A stretch of 60,839 bases of DNA from Ruminococcus sp. (GTDB taxonomy: Bacteria; Bacillota; Clostridia; Oscillospirales; Acutalibacteraceae): contig JAFTHZ010000013.1 in NCBI GenBank assembly GCA_017457155.1, positions 1 to 60,839 on the forward strand, in the 5' to 3' direction. A program made the position numbers and the translations under genes. The notes below the pieces were generated by a model. It had not been told where the DNA came from. It ran no database searches and saw only the letters and a list, made by a program, of their open reading frames with translations. This document shows, in pieces, positions 1-8,029 of this stretch (the first letter of the stretch is position 1; every line of letters begins with the position of its first letter).

Positions 1-113
1 TCCATTAGGCTTCTGCGAAGTTCTAATAATGTATCTATACCCTTTGCAAAAGTGTCTTTTCTCTTAATTTGTAACTGTAAGGTCTTATTCATTTCTGCCC
101 ATTCTTTATTCAT
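1..113 (-). CDS. hypothetical protein, N-terminal fragment cut by the window edge
   Basis: Reading leftwards from an ATG there are 37 codons with no stop before the window edge, beginning MNKEWAEMNKTLQL. An AGGTG ribosome-binding site lies 7 bases upstream. The start, rich in Lys, Glu and Leu, is reminiscent of small clostridial DinB-like proteins, but this is too little sequence to be sure. A TATAAT-like -10 lies on the minus strand at 151-156 with a weak -35 (TTTACT) at 174-179, so the gene seems to have its own promoter. Confidence 0.5.
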   Translation of the reverse strand, partial: MNKEWAEMNKTLQLQIKRKDTFAKGIDTLLELRRSLM

Positions 114-178
114 AAATTAGCACCTCGCTAAATTCAAGTTTATCGGTTAGATTATACTACACCTATCCTATAAAGTAA

Positions 179-460
179 ATTATTAAATCAGACATCTTTA
201 CTTTTGTATCAAATGGTGACTCCCTTGACTGGAAGGATCCCTCCCCTGCTCAGATGATTCAGCGAATCACATCAAACCTCACGTCAGGCAGCATTATCCT
301 GATGCATAACGCAGCCAAGAATACTCCCGAGGCTCTCCCACAAATTATCGATGCAGTCCGTGCCGAGGGTTATGAATTCGTTCCAATATCCGAAATACTC
401 ATTGAAGGGGAATACACAACCGACCACGAGGGCAGGATGCATGCTGTCCAAAATCAATAA
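179..460 (+). pseudogene. polysaccharide deacetylase (NodB/PdaA family), C-terminal remnant
   Basis: An open frame runs from 179 and carries DSLDWKDPS, then GSIILMHNAAKNTPEALPQI and a VPISEIL ending. In NodB-fold peptidoglycan or chitin deacetylases such as PdaA, the first is the late DxxDW motif and the second the last strand with its catalytic-site His (LxH). The N-terminal two thirds, including the metal-binding D-D and HxxxH motifs, is absent: upstream is only the promoter region of the leftward gene. No ribosome-binding site precedes the internal ATG at 254. The fragment ends at a hairpin terminator. It is best read as the residue of a deletion rather than a working 68-residue protein. 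Confidence 0.72.
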
Positions 461-467
461 ATAAAAG

Positions 468-503
468 AACCCCGAGTCCGTTTGTGAACTCGGGGTTTGT
501 CAG
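468..503. terminator. bidirectional hairpin terminator
   Basis: AACCCCGAGT at 468-477 pairs with ACTCGGGGTT at 488-497 around a 10-base loop, with T-rich sequence on both sides. It separates the deacetylase remnant from the convergent dockerin/LRR gene. Confidence 0.8.
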
Positions 504-516
504 TATTATTATTGGG

Positions 517-1665
517 TTATTGCTTGCCTGCAAATGCATTTGAAGCTACTGTGCAGGAAGCAGGAACATCGATGGACTCGATGCGATAGCAAGCTGCGAA
601 TGCCAGGTTGCCGATAGATGTGAGACCCTGAGGCAGATCAACAGTGTTCAGCTTGTAGCAGTTCTTGAAGCAGCTGTTGGGAATAGACTTGCAGCCATCA
701 CCGATGGTGAGTGTTGTGAGGCTTCTGCATGCCTGGAAAGCAGAGGGACAGAGAGTCTTGATGCTTGTCAGATTCATAACAGGAGCCAGATTGTTGCACT
801 CAAAGAATGCCCAGTCAGCGATGATCTCTACGCCATCAAGGTTAATGGAAACGAGTCTGTCGTTGCGGCAGAATGCCTGTGCGCTGATTGCCTTAACACC
901 CTGAGGCAGGTTGTATGCTGTCATACGGCGGCAATCAGAGAAAGCAGCAAAGCCGATATACTCAACAGTTGAGGGGATAACCAGATTCTTCAGGCTGTAG
1001 CACTCCAGAGCCATTGTATCAGGGATGGTCTTGAGTGTTGCGGGCAGACGGAGGTCTGTCATCTCTGTCTGATATGCAAAAGCACCATCTGCGATAGTAT
1101 CAACAGTATCAGGAACCCAGATGCTGTTAACATAGGGAACAGTCTTGTCAGTCAGGTTTGTGATATCAAGAACAGGGCTGAAAGCACACTTCTTGATTGT
1201 AGTAACGGTCTTGCCATCGATGGTAGCAGGAACGGTAACGTTCTTGGAGCTGCCAACGTAAGCCATAATCTCAATCTCATTCTCTGCGTTTACTCTGTAG
1301 AGGAAGTCAGAAGCTACGTTCTCGGTGCCCTTTGCAGGCTCAGAGGGGAACACGATGTTTGACATATCAACACCTGCAGCATCCTCGATGGTATCGCCGA
1401 TACCTGCAACGAACTTCTGGATAGCAGAAGCATCGCGGACGTTAACGCTGTCATCGTAGTTTACGTCAGCAACATAGCTGTCACCAACAACAGCCAGCTC
1501 AGCAGCATGCTTCTGGATAGCAGAGGCGTCGCGGACATTGACCACACCGTCACAGTTAGCGTCGCCCATCTCGTAGAAGTTCTCTGCTCCTACAGAAACT
1601 GCAAAGACGCTCATAATCATAAGGACTGCCATCACAAGGGCAGAAATACGAGTGTACTTTTTCAT
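517..1665 (-). CDS. secreted protein: N-terminal type I dockerin plus LRR_5 (BspA-like) repeats
   Basis: A 382-residue protein. Residues 1-27 are a signal peptide. Residues 33-90 are a type I dockerin with two calcium-loop repeats (GDANCDGVVNVRDASAIQK and DVNYDDSVNVRDASAIQK). From about residue 130 to the end there are BspA-type leucine-rich repeats (xxIxxxAFxxCxxLxxVxLPxxL), which usually mediate binding to proteins or glycans. The dockerin sits directly after the signal peptide, while most are C-terminal. The start follows AGGAGATGTAATT. The protein is probably displayed by a cohesin elsewhere. No catalytic domain is present, so an adhesion or complex-assembly role is inferred. Confidence 0.9.
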   Translation of the reverse strand: MKKYTRISALVMAVLMIMSVFAVSVGAENFYEMGDANCDGVVNVRDASAIQKHAAELAVVGDSYVADVNYDDSVNVRDASAIQKFVAGIGDTIEDAAGVDMSNIVFPSEPAKGTENVASDFLYRVNAENEIEIMAYVGSSKNVTVPATIDGKTVTTIKKCAFSPVLDITNLTDKTVPYVNSIWVPDTVDTIADGAFAYQTEMTDLRLPATLKTIPDTMALECYSLKNLVIPSTVEYIGFAAFSDCRRMTAYNLPQGVKAISAQAFCRNDRLVSINLDGVEIIADWAFFECNNLAPVMNLTSIKTLCPSAFQACRSLTTLTIGDGCKSIPNSCFKNCYKLNTVDLPQGLTSIGNLAFAACYRIESIDVPASCTVASNAFAGKQ

Positions 1666-1719
1666 AATTACATCTCCTGTATAAATGATTTTTGTAAAAA
1701 AACATACAAATCCAAATTG

Positions 1720-1749
1720 ATTATATCAAACAGAGTATCAAGAAGTCAA
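1720..1749 (-). promoter_or_regulatory. sigma-A promoter of the dockerin/LRR gene
   Basis: On the minus strand TTGACT (1744-1749) and TATAAT (1720-1725) are separated by 18 bases, about 55 bases upstream of the start codon. Confidence 0.65.
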
Positions 1750-1810
1750 CAACAATCTGAATTTTTTACCATAAACAGTGGGATTTTTTGCTCTTTATGT
1801 GCAGAAAAAC

Positions 1811-3091
1811 TTAGTCTTCGTACTCAATCCACTCTACAAAGTACTCGGTGGATATGAGTTCCTTATTCTCCATCACTGTTCCGCCGGGACCCACTGCTGT
1901 GGTAATCTCGTACTCATTCTCTACGGAAAGGTCCAAAACCTCTGTTTCTTCGGTCTCCAGATCGTATCTTATCAGAGCGGGAACAGAAGCATTTTCGGTT
2001 GGATATGAGACATTAATTGAAATAAAGTAAAGGCAACCATCCTCAACAACCAGATATCCATTGGCAAAGACGTGTTTTGTGCTTGTCTCAAAGAGCTTGT
2101 CCTCGTCCCCTGACTTCAGATCTGTTTCGTACACATCTCTGGTGCCATTCTCAATCATATTATATCTGCCTTCGGAATAATAGAGAGTCTTGCCATCCTC
2201 AGAGATTGCGTAGGAATAGGCCCCGTTCTCGGTTACATAGTCAGAGTCGCCATTCTTCAGATTCAGTCGGCAGACACGGCTCTCGCCCTCATCGGAACCA
2301 TCGATGAAATACAGGTAATTTCCTACCACCTGCATCTCGCCTACACCTGTTCCGTAATAATAGTCGTTATCCTCGCTGTCAAAATCAAAACCATCCATGA
2401 GGGACTCGCTGTCGCTGCCGTCCAGCTTCATTCTGCAGATTTCGCCCTCAAAGGAGTCTGAGTCGATATTGGTTGTACCGTCAGAATCTACCTCATAGTC
2501 GCAGTCGTAGTAGTATATCCAATCTCCATCAATTACCATATCGGATGCACAGATATCGTCAAAGAGCTCAATCTCCTCATCCTCGATGGACATATATCCT
2601 ATCTTGTAATCTCTTTCTCTATGGTATTCCTTCATATCCAGCTGAACGACACAGGAAAAGTAAATCTTATCGTCAATCAAAGTCCAGTTATCAAACCAGT
2701 TGATCTTCGTCTGTTCCTCCAGAAATGTATCCTCATCAATAATTGTCTCGTGCTCCATTACACCATCGTCAAACTCTGAGTACATCCAAAGCTCCGACAA
2801 CTGCCCAGGTGCCTGGGCGTATACGGTGTCTCCTGCCATAACAAATCTGTCACGGTAGAAATTCATAAGCTTCTCGTCGCCTTCTTCATTCTCATATAAC
2901 ACCGGCTCTAAGTTCTCATCCTTGTCCTGATAGAATCCGTAGCCACTGCCTAAGATGAGCTTTCCTTCTGCAAAGTCGATGGTGGCACGGTTATGAATGC
3001 TGATCTTTCCACCAAAGAAGACACATCCTCCCATAGAGACAACAACCGCCATAATAAGTACAAGGGACAATAATCTTGCTGACTTTTTCAT
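1811..3091 (-). CDS. lipoprotein with beta-propeller-like (DUF5050-type) repeats
   Basis: A 426-residue protein starting with a lipoprotein signal: a hydrophobic core, then SMGGC near residue 23 as lipobox. The mature part is very acidic and made of repeated strand-rich units with patterns such as 'GDWIYYYD', 'GNYLYFID' and 'DGKTLYYSE', typical of DUF5050 or TolB-like propellers. No catalytic motif is seen. It starts 39 bases after the diacylglycerol kinase-like gene, so it may be the last gene of the small ORF-maf-dgk operon. Function is unknown; ligand binding at the cell surface is a guess. Confidence 0.8.
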   Translation of the reverse strand: MKKSARLLSLVLIMAVVVSMGGCVFFGGKISIHNRATIDFAEGKLILGSGYGFYQDKDENLEPVLYENEEGDEKLMNFYRDRFVMAGDTVYAQAPGQLSELWMYSEFDDGVMEHETIIDEDTFLEEQTKINWFDNWTLIDDKIYFSCVVQLDMKEYHRERDYKIGYMSIEDEEIELFDDICASDMVIDGDWIYYYDCDYEVDSDGTTNIDSDSFEGEICRMKLDGSDSESLMDGFDFDSEDNDYYYGTGVGEMQVVGNYLYFIDGSDEGESRVCRLNLKNGDSDYVTENGAYSYAISEDGKTLYYSEGRYNMIENGTRDVYETDLKSGDEDKLFETSTKHVFANGYLVVEDGCLYFISINVSYPTENASVPALIRYDLETEETEVLDLSVENEYEITTAVGPGGTVMENKELISTEYFVEWIEYED

Positions 3092-3129
3092 AATAACTAC
3101 CCTTTCTTTTGAATATACATCTGATGAGC

Positions 3130-4041
3130 TTATGCAGGCTCAATAATCCTGAGAGCATTGGGAAGGAGGTTAATCTCCGGATCCTTCACCGGATACATCT
3201 CTCCATCCAGATTCACAATAATAGGCTCCTCTGCAAAATACTTCAGCTTCTTGCATCGCTTGTAGGTCAGGAAGGGATACTTATTCCCCTCCAAATGAGT
3301 ACCCTTGGTATACTTCATAAGCAAAGACAAGACCCTGGGCACAGAAACCGTACTCACATGAATGAAATCTATGAAACCGTCTGACAGGTCAGCATAGGGC
3401 GCAGCCTTGATTCCGCCTCCATAGAACTTGCCGTTGCCTGCAACCGCAAGCATGGTTGTATTCTCATATGTAGCCTTCTCAAAATCTTCTCCGTCAATCT
3501 GAATTCTGACGGGATGACGCCTCTCAGAGAAAAGGCAGTACAGAATTGAAATTTTATATGCCAGGCTTCCGCTGACAAGAGGCCAACGCTTGAACCTCTC
3601 CATATTCTTTGCAACTTCAGCATCAAATCCTATGGAGAGAATATTCATGGAATACCTGCCGTTGCACTCCAGCAGATCGATACTGCGCTCCTTGCCTGCA
3701 AGCATACGTCTGACATCCAGGAAATCCTCCCGTTTGTAGCCGTCAATTGCCCTGACAAAATCATTGCCCGATCCAATGGGGATAATACCAAGAGCGCAGT
3801 TGTCATATCCTGCGATGCCTGTCAGCACCTCGTTGGCGGTTCCGTCGCCGCCACACACATATATGCGTGCAGGGGTGCCATCTTCCACCACAGCTCTGGC
3901 TTTGTTCACCGCATCTCCTACACCCTCGGTGATGATAATATCCACCCGATATTCATCAGATAATGCCTGAACCTGACGGGTCAGCTCCTCGGTCCGATTC
4001 ACCTTACCTGCGGCGGGGTTAATAATAAATACATGTCTCAT
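3130..4041 (-). CDS. diacylglycerol/lipid kinase family protein (YegS/DgkB type)
   Basis: A 303-residue protein of the DAGK catalytic family, which phosphorylates diacylglycerol or related lipids at the inner membrane face. It shows the INPAAG start (residues 7-12), the nucleotide-binding GGDGT at 64-68 and PIGSGND ending at 94. The longer frame begins five codons earlier, but the start is set at MRHVF because its ATG overlaps the maf stop as ATGA, implying translational coupling. The exact lipid substrate cannot be told from sequence; DgkB-like recycling of diacylglycerol is the usual role. Confidence 0.88.
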   Translation of the reverse strand: MRHVFIINPAAGKVNRTEELTRQVQALSDEYRVDIIITEGVGDAVNKARAVVEDGTPARIYVCGGDGTANEVLTGIAGYDNCALGIIPIGSGNDFVRAIDGYKREDFLDVRRMLAGKERSIDLLECNGRYSMNILSIGFDAEVAKNMERFKRWPLVSGSLAYKISILYCLFSERRHPVRIQIDGEDFEKATYENTTMLAVAGNGKFYGGGIKAAPYADLSDGFIDFIHVSTVSVPRVLSLLMKYTKGTHLEGNKYPFLTYKRCKKLKYFAEEPIIVNLDGEMYPVKDPEINLLPNALRIIEPA

Positions 4042-4607
4042 ACCCTGTCTCCCCAAAGTTCCTTTAATCTTCGCGCAAGGACTGCAACAGGCAATCCCAC
4101 TACGTTAAAGTAGTCGCCTGTGATTCCCTTGACAAACAGCGAGCCTCTGCCCTGTATTCCATAGGCACCTGCCTTGTCCATAGGTTCGCCTGTGGCAATA
4201 TAGTCCAGTATCTCCCTGTCGCTCAGTTCAAAGAACTCCACCTGTGTAGTCTCGCTGAAGGTAACCACAGCATCGTCCGCTACAATACAGCAACCTGTAA
4301 TAACCTGATGGGTCCTTCCACTGAGGGAGCGAAGCTTATCAAAAGCATCCTGCTCATCCACGGGTTTTGACAGTATCTCTCCGTCCAGCAACACAACTGT
4401 GTCGCTTCCGATGACAATATCCTCCGGATAGTCCGGAGCAACGCTGCATGCCTTCAGCTTTGCAAGAAACTCAGGTACAAAAGCACTGTCCAGATCTTTT
4501 GGCAGTATTTCCTCCTCGCCTGAGGTGACACAGATCACATCATCAGAAATAAGCCTTATCAGTTCCCGTCGTCTGGGAGAGGCCGACGCCAACACTATTC
4601 TTCTCAT
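4038..4607 (-). CDS. maf: Maf family nucleoside triphosphate pyrophosphatase
   Basis: A 189-residue Maf/YhdE/YceF protein, a cytoplasmic house-cleaning enzyme that hydrolyses non-canonical or UTP/dTTP-type nucleotides. Seen motifs are SASPRRRE (8-15), where the family binds nucleotide phosphates, GSDTVV (67-72) and KAGAYGIQG near the C-terminus. An in-frame extension upstream is ignored because family members start at M-R-x-I-V-L-A-S. Its first 65 bases overlap the end of a small membrane ORF in another frame, and its stop overlaps the start of the kinase gene by 4 bases. Confidence 0.92.
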   Translation of the reverse strand: MRRIVLASASPRRRELIRLISDDVICVTSGEEEILPKDLDSAFVPEFLAKLKACSVAPDYPEDIVIGSDTVVLLDGEILSKPVDEQDAFDKLRSLSGRTHQVITGCCIVADDAVVTFSETTQVEFFELSDREILDYIATGEPMDKAGAYGIQGRGSLFVKGITGDYFNVVGLPVAVLARRLKELWGDRV

Positions 4608-4728
4608 CAAGGGGTCTTCTCCTCTCACGTCTTCTGCTGCCGCCTGACATTGAATAGTCACAGAAAAGCATCTTCACGATAGCAAAAAGAGCGTAAAAAA
4701 CAAATACAAAAATACAAAAGTTAAGCAT
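4543..4728 (-). CDS. small membrane protein overlapping maf
   Basis: A 61-codon frame starting MLNFCIFVFVFYALFAIV, one hydrophobic helix followed by an Arg-rich tail (GGSRRRERRR). It has the best ribosome-binding site of this cluster, AAGGAGGAGATATT before ATG. Its 3' end overlaps the first 65 bases of maf in another frame. It could be a real short membrane protein, or a leader whose translation opens the maf start. No homology could be checked. Confidence 0.5.
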   Translation of the reverse strand: MLNFCIFVFVFYALFAIVKMLFCDYSMSGGSRRRERRRPLDEKNSVGVGLSQTTGTDKAYF

Positions 4729-4740
4729 AATATCTCCTCC

Positions 4741-4758
4741 TTGTACTCTATTGTACAA
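4741..4758. promoter_or_regulatory. inverted repeat TTGTAC-N6-GTACAA upstream of the small ORF/maf operon
   Basis: A perfect 6-base dyad lies between the ribosome-binding site of the small ORF and its likely -10 box (TATAAT on the minus strand at 4787-4792). A further GTACAA half-site occurs at 4779-4784. It may be an operator or a 5' UTR hairpin. Confidence 0.4.
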
Positions 4759-4804
4759 AGAGAAGTGTCCATTAAACAGTACAATGATTATACTATAAAA
4801 AGTC

Positions 4805-5818
4805 TTATTCGTAAAGTCCACCCACGCGCTCCAGCTCATGACGGAACTTGTCTGCTGCCCATTGCGGAGAGACTATCTGCACCTTGTCGGATAGTCCGAA
4901 CAACCATCCGTAGAACTGGGGACTCAGCGCCACGCTGACACTCAGCAGGAAATGCTCATCCCCGTCACGGTCAATATGTACACTCTTGCCGAAGCGGTCT
5001 GCCACAACGCCTATCATACTGTTGTGGAATCTCAGGGTAATATCTGTAGCTTCTCCGCCGAACATTCCGAAGACGCTCTTGGAGTACAGTGCCATATCAA
5101 ACTCGCCGAAGATTTCCTTTCCGTCACGACACTGGTCGGATAATTCTACCTTCTCCATCTTGTCAACTCTGTAATGGCGGATATCCCCTGCGTCGGAGTC
5201 GTAGGCAACAAGATAGTAGTTCTCATCATCCCAGGTAAGTGCCCATGGGGACACACAATATCTCTCCCCACCCTTGCGGGGTCTCTTGCAGATTTTCTCA
5301 CCCGGACCGCCAAGTGCCCACTCCATATACAGGAAGTTTATTTTTCTGTCCTGAGAGATAGCCTCGTGAATACTGTCAACTGAGTAGTAAATGGTCTCGT
5401 TGGGATTCTTGACACGATTAGTCACATATACCTGTCGCTGGAGCTGCTGTGCCTCGTACTTTGAGGCCAGAGACTCCACCTTGCGGATAAGCTCGTTTGA
5501 CTTTTTTGCTGTGATGAACTTGGAGCTCTGGACAGAATCCACCAGAAGCTTCAGCTCAGGCAGCTCAAACTGACGGCTGGTAACATAGAATGTGACAACG
5601 TTTGTTTTTGTTCTGCAGATATCATAGCCGAAATTCTCTCCGAACCTCTCAAGCATCTCCAGATCGTCAAAGACACTCTTGCGCTCTGCAGATATACCCA
5701 GGTCCTGTAACTTAGAGATAATCTGAGGAACCGTCAGACCATGGTTTTCGTCGGTCTGCTCCAACAGCATCTTCAGTATATGCAGGATCTTCTGCTTCTG
5801 GCGCGAACTCTTTGCCAC
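4805..5818 (-). CDS. WYL-domain transcriptional regulator (YafY/PafC-like)
   Basis: A 337-residue cytoplasmic regulator: an N-terminal winged helix of about 60 residues (QKILHILKMLLEQT... VPQIISKLQDLG), a central WYL domain (INFLYMEWAL, then YCVSPWALTWDDENYYLVAY, RHYRVDKM) and a WCX-like C-terminal part. WYL proteins sense small ligands or nucleic acid and often control stress or defence genes. The start is a GTG preceded by GGTGA. It lies just upstream of the small ORF-maf operon, in the same direction, but that operon has its own -10. The target is unknown. Confidence 0.85.
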   Translation of the reverse strand: MAKSSRQKQKILHILKMLLEQTDENHGLTVPQIISKLQDLGISAERKSVFDDLEMLERFGENFGYDICRTKTNVVTFYVTSRQFELPELKLLVDSVQSSKFITAKKSNELIRKVESLASKYEAQQLQRQVYVTNRVKNPNETIYYSVDSIHEAISQDRKINFLYMEWALGGPGEKICKRPRKGGERYCVSPWALTWDDENYYLVAYDSDAGDIRHYRVDKMEKVELSDQCRDGKEIFGEFDMALYSKSVFGMFGGEATDITLRFHNSMIGVVADRFGKSVHIDRDGDEHFLLSVSVALSPQFYGWLFGLSDKVQIVSPQWAADKFRHELERVGGLYE

Positions 5819-6170
5819 TATGAATCACCGTCCTTGGATATATATAGTTAAGTATATCACACCCTGTCCGATAATTCCAACACATCTTTCTCTCATATTT
5901 TACGAGTCCGAAATTTCGTAGAAATACACAATATATTGTCACGCTATATGTTCACTAACACCAAACAATCTGAAAATATAGCTAAAAAAAGACCTGTTTT
6001 TATGTCATCTATTACTATATTATCGAATTTTGAATTGACCTTTTTTATCGTATTAGCCGAAATTGCACGAACACCTTTGACAATAAATCGCCATAAAGAT
6101 ATAATATAGCTGTAGGCAAAGGGCCTGCACTTATCCCCGATTATAAATTTCTTGAAAGAGGTATATTACT
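5819..6170. other. 350-bp intergenic region between WYL regulator and DUF6465-like gene
   Basis: AT-rich, with no ORF that looks real. It holds ACAATATATTGT at 5928-5939, the same 12 bases as the core of an NrdR-like box at 19694-19705; a 13-mer AATTGCACGAACA at 6061-6073 that recurs upstream of murE; and the rightward promoter described separately. No RNA gene was recognised. Confidence 0.6.
6077..6105 (+). promoter_or_regulatory. consensus sigma-A promoter of the DUF6465-like gene
   Basis: TTGACA (6077-6082), 17-base spacer and TATAAT (6100-6105). Both boxes are perfect, suggesting strong constitutive expression. Confidence 0.8.
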
Positions 6171-6569
6171 ATGGCAACAGAGAAGAAGACAACTGCTAAG
6201 ACTACAGCAAAGGCTGAGACTAAGGCAACAGCAAAGACCGAGACAAAGACAGCTGCAAAGGCTGAGACCAAGACAACAGCAGCTAAGACAACAGCTAAGA
6301 AGGCTGAGACAAAGACAGCTGCTAAGACAACAACAGCTAAGAAGACAACAACAACTAAGAAGACAACAACCAAGAAGACAGCTGCTAAGGTTGAGCTGTT
6401 CATCGAGTACGCAGGCGTACAGGTTGCTGTTGATGAGATCATCGAGAATGTAAAGAAGGTAAACGGCAAGGATGCAAAGAGCTACACAATCTATGTTAAG
6501 CCCGAGGAGAGCAAGGCATACTTCGTAGCAGACGGCGAAGAGAAGGATATGGACGTTTACTTTGCATAA
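6171..6569 (+). CDS. Lys/Thr/Ala-rich protein with C-terminal DUF6465-like domain
   Basis: 132 residues. Residues 1 to about 72 consist almost only of Lys, Thr, Ala and Glu in imperfect repeats (AKTTAKAETK, TTAKKTTTTKK), resembling histone H1-like or polybasic tails. About 55 residues follow as a folded domain (VELFIEYAGVQVAVDEIIENV ... YTIYVKPEESKAYFVADG), which I associate with DUF6465 of Clostridia. GAAAGAGG precedes the ATG. The basic tail would suit binding to nucleic acid or polyphosphate, but this is inference. A consensus promoter and own terminator make it a monocistronic, probably abundant product. Confidence 0.85.
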   Translation: MATEKKTTAKTTAKAETKATAKTETKTAAKAETKTTAAKTTAKKAETKTAAKTTTAKKTTTTKKTTTKKTAAKVELFIEYAGVQVAVDEIIENVKKVNGKDAKSYTIYVKPEESKAYFVADGEEKDMDVYFA

Positions 6570-6583
6570 TTTGTGAAATGCAG

Positions 6584-6618
6584 ACTCCCGACACTACTAT
6601 GGTGTCGGGAGTTTTTTT
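6584..6618. terminator. bidirectional terminator
   Basis: CTCCCGACAC at 6585-6594 pairs with GTGTCGGGAG at 6602-6611, followed by seven T. It serves the DUF6465-like gene, and its 3' edge touches the stop of the convergent symporter gene. Confidence 0.85.
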
Positions 6619-7999
6619 ATGCCTTCAGCTCAGGGTTATTTATATAGACGGCGGTCTCTGAATGAACCTGGCCGTTCAGCATCACCAGTGCATACACATT
6701 GGGCACAGCCAACAAAGCATTACACAGGTCAGCCACATTCCAGACTACATCAAGCTCCACCACAGGAGCAATAAGAATCATAGCTACCCACAAAATCAAA
6801 TATGCCCTGCGCACCCTTTGTCCAAACACAAACTCTGCACACTCTAACCCTATCCATGACCATCCCAGCACCGTTGAAACCGCAAAGGTTATCATTCCAA
6901 AAACAAGCAACTCTTCCCCTATGATGGGTATGCGAGAAAACGCAAGATAGCATAGACCGGACCCGTCAACTCCATCAAGTTGTACCGCCGGCAGGGAGAG
7001 AATTGTGCTGACAATAACCACCCCTGTCACAAGGCACATGACAACTGTATCCCAGAAGGTGGCTGTCATGGCTACCAGTCCCTGTCTGACGGGATTCGGG
7101 GTGACGGCACCTGCGCTGATGACAGAGGAGGTGCCAAGACCCGCCTCGTTTGACAGCAGTCCTCTTGCTATCCCGAAGCGACAGGCTATCATCATAACGG
7201 AACCGCTCATTCCTCCTCCTAATGCAGACAGAGAGAAGGCCTCTCTGATAATCAGCGATAATGTCTGCAAAAGAACAGCACGATTGATAAACAATATTGT
7301 CCCACATCCCAGCATATAGATGACAGCCATAAAGGGCACTACCCTGCTGCATACCCGCGCTATTACCTTTGCTCCACCAAATATCACGAGGGAGGTGATC
7401 ACCGCGGTCAACACTCCTACAGAAACCTTTATCACAGATATATTCGTTCCGAAAATACTAAGCATTCTGTCTCTATGCCCCAGCGATTCAACTACCACGT
7501 TAGCCACAGCGTTCGACTGAATAGCCGCTCCTGTCAGCAATCCGCACACAGCTGCAAGGAAAGCATATACCACAGCAGTCTTTTTGCTTCCCACTCCATC
7601 CCTGAGAACATACATTGTTCCTCCATGGTGGCTGCCATCAGGTTTTGTCTGACGGAATTTCACCGCCAGCATACACTCGGCATACTGAGTAGCCATTCCG
7701 AGGATCCCTGTTATCCAACACCAGAAAACTGCTCCTGCCCCTCCCATGGCTACAGCAGTACCTACTCCGATTATGTTACCTGTGCCCAGAGTTGATGCCA
7801 AGGATGCGGACAATGCCTGAAATGGACTGACACCTTTTTTGCTGTCTGCGACAGGGATAACAGAAAGCCTCAGGGCTGTGAGGGTTTTCCTCTGGACAAA
7901 TCCCGTTCTGACAGTCATAAACAAATGTGTACAAAACAAAAAGGCTATCATTGGAAGTCCCCAAAGATAGCCATTGATTGCGAGAATAATATCGTTCAT
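6617..7999 (-). CDS. sodium:alanine symporter (AGCS family)
   Basis: A 460-residue integral membrane protein of the alanine/glycine:cation symporter family, importing small neutral amino acids with Na+ or H+. Family signatures seen are LGTGNIIGVGTAVAMGG (71-87) and, later, SNEAGLGTSSV. About ten hydrophobic segments are present. TGCGGAGG lies before the ATG. It is the last gene of a citrate synthase-HAD-symporter operon, 30 bases after the HAD gene. The precise substrate is not visible. Confidence 0.9.
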   Translation of the reverse strand: MNDIILAINGYLWGLPMIAFLFCTHLFMTVRTGFVQRKTLTALRLSVIPVADSKKGVSPFQALSASLASTLGTGNIIGVGTAVAMGGAGAVFWCWITGILGMATQYAECMLAVKFRQTKPDGSHHGGTMYVLRDGVGSKKTAVVYAFLAAVCGLLTGAAIQSNAVANVVVESLGHRDRMLSIFGTNISVIKVSVGVLTAVITSLVIFGGAKVIARVCSRVVPFMAVIYMLGCGTILFINRAVLLQTLSLIIREAFSLSALGGGMSGSVMMIACRFGIARGLLSNEAGLGTSSVISAGAVTPNPVRQGLVAMTATFWDTVVMCLVTGVVIVSTILSLPAVQLDGVDGSGLCYLAFSRIPIIGEELLVFGMITFAVSTVLGWSWIGLECAEFVFGQRVRRAYLILWVAMILIAPVVELDVVWNVADLCNALLAVPNVYALVMLNGQVHSETAVYINNPELKA

Positions 8000-8029
8000 G
8001 TTTGCCTCCGCAAATAGATGATACGTTTA

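Noticed and set aside
6131-6469. Val/Ala-rich minus-strand ORF opposite the DUF6465-like gene
   Set aside because: It is the reverse reading of the Lys/Thr/Ala repeats, not an independent membrane protein.
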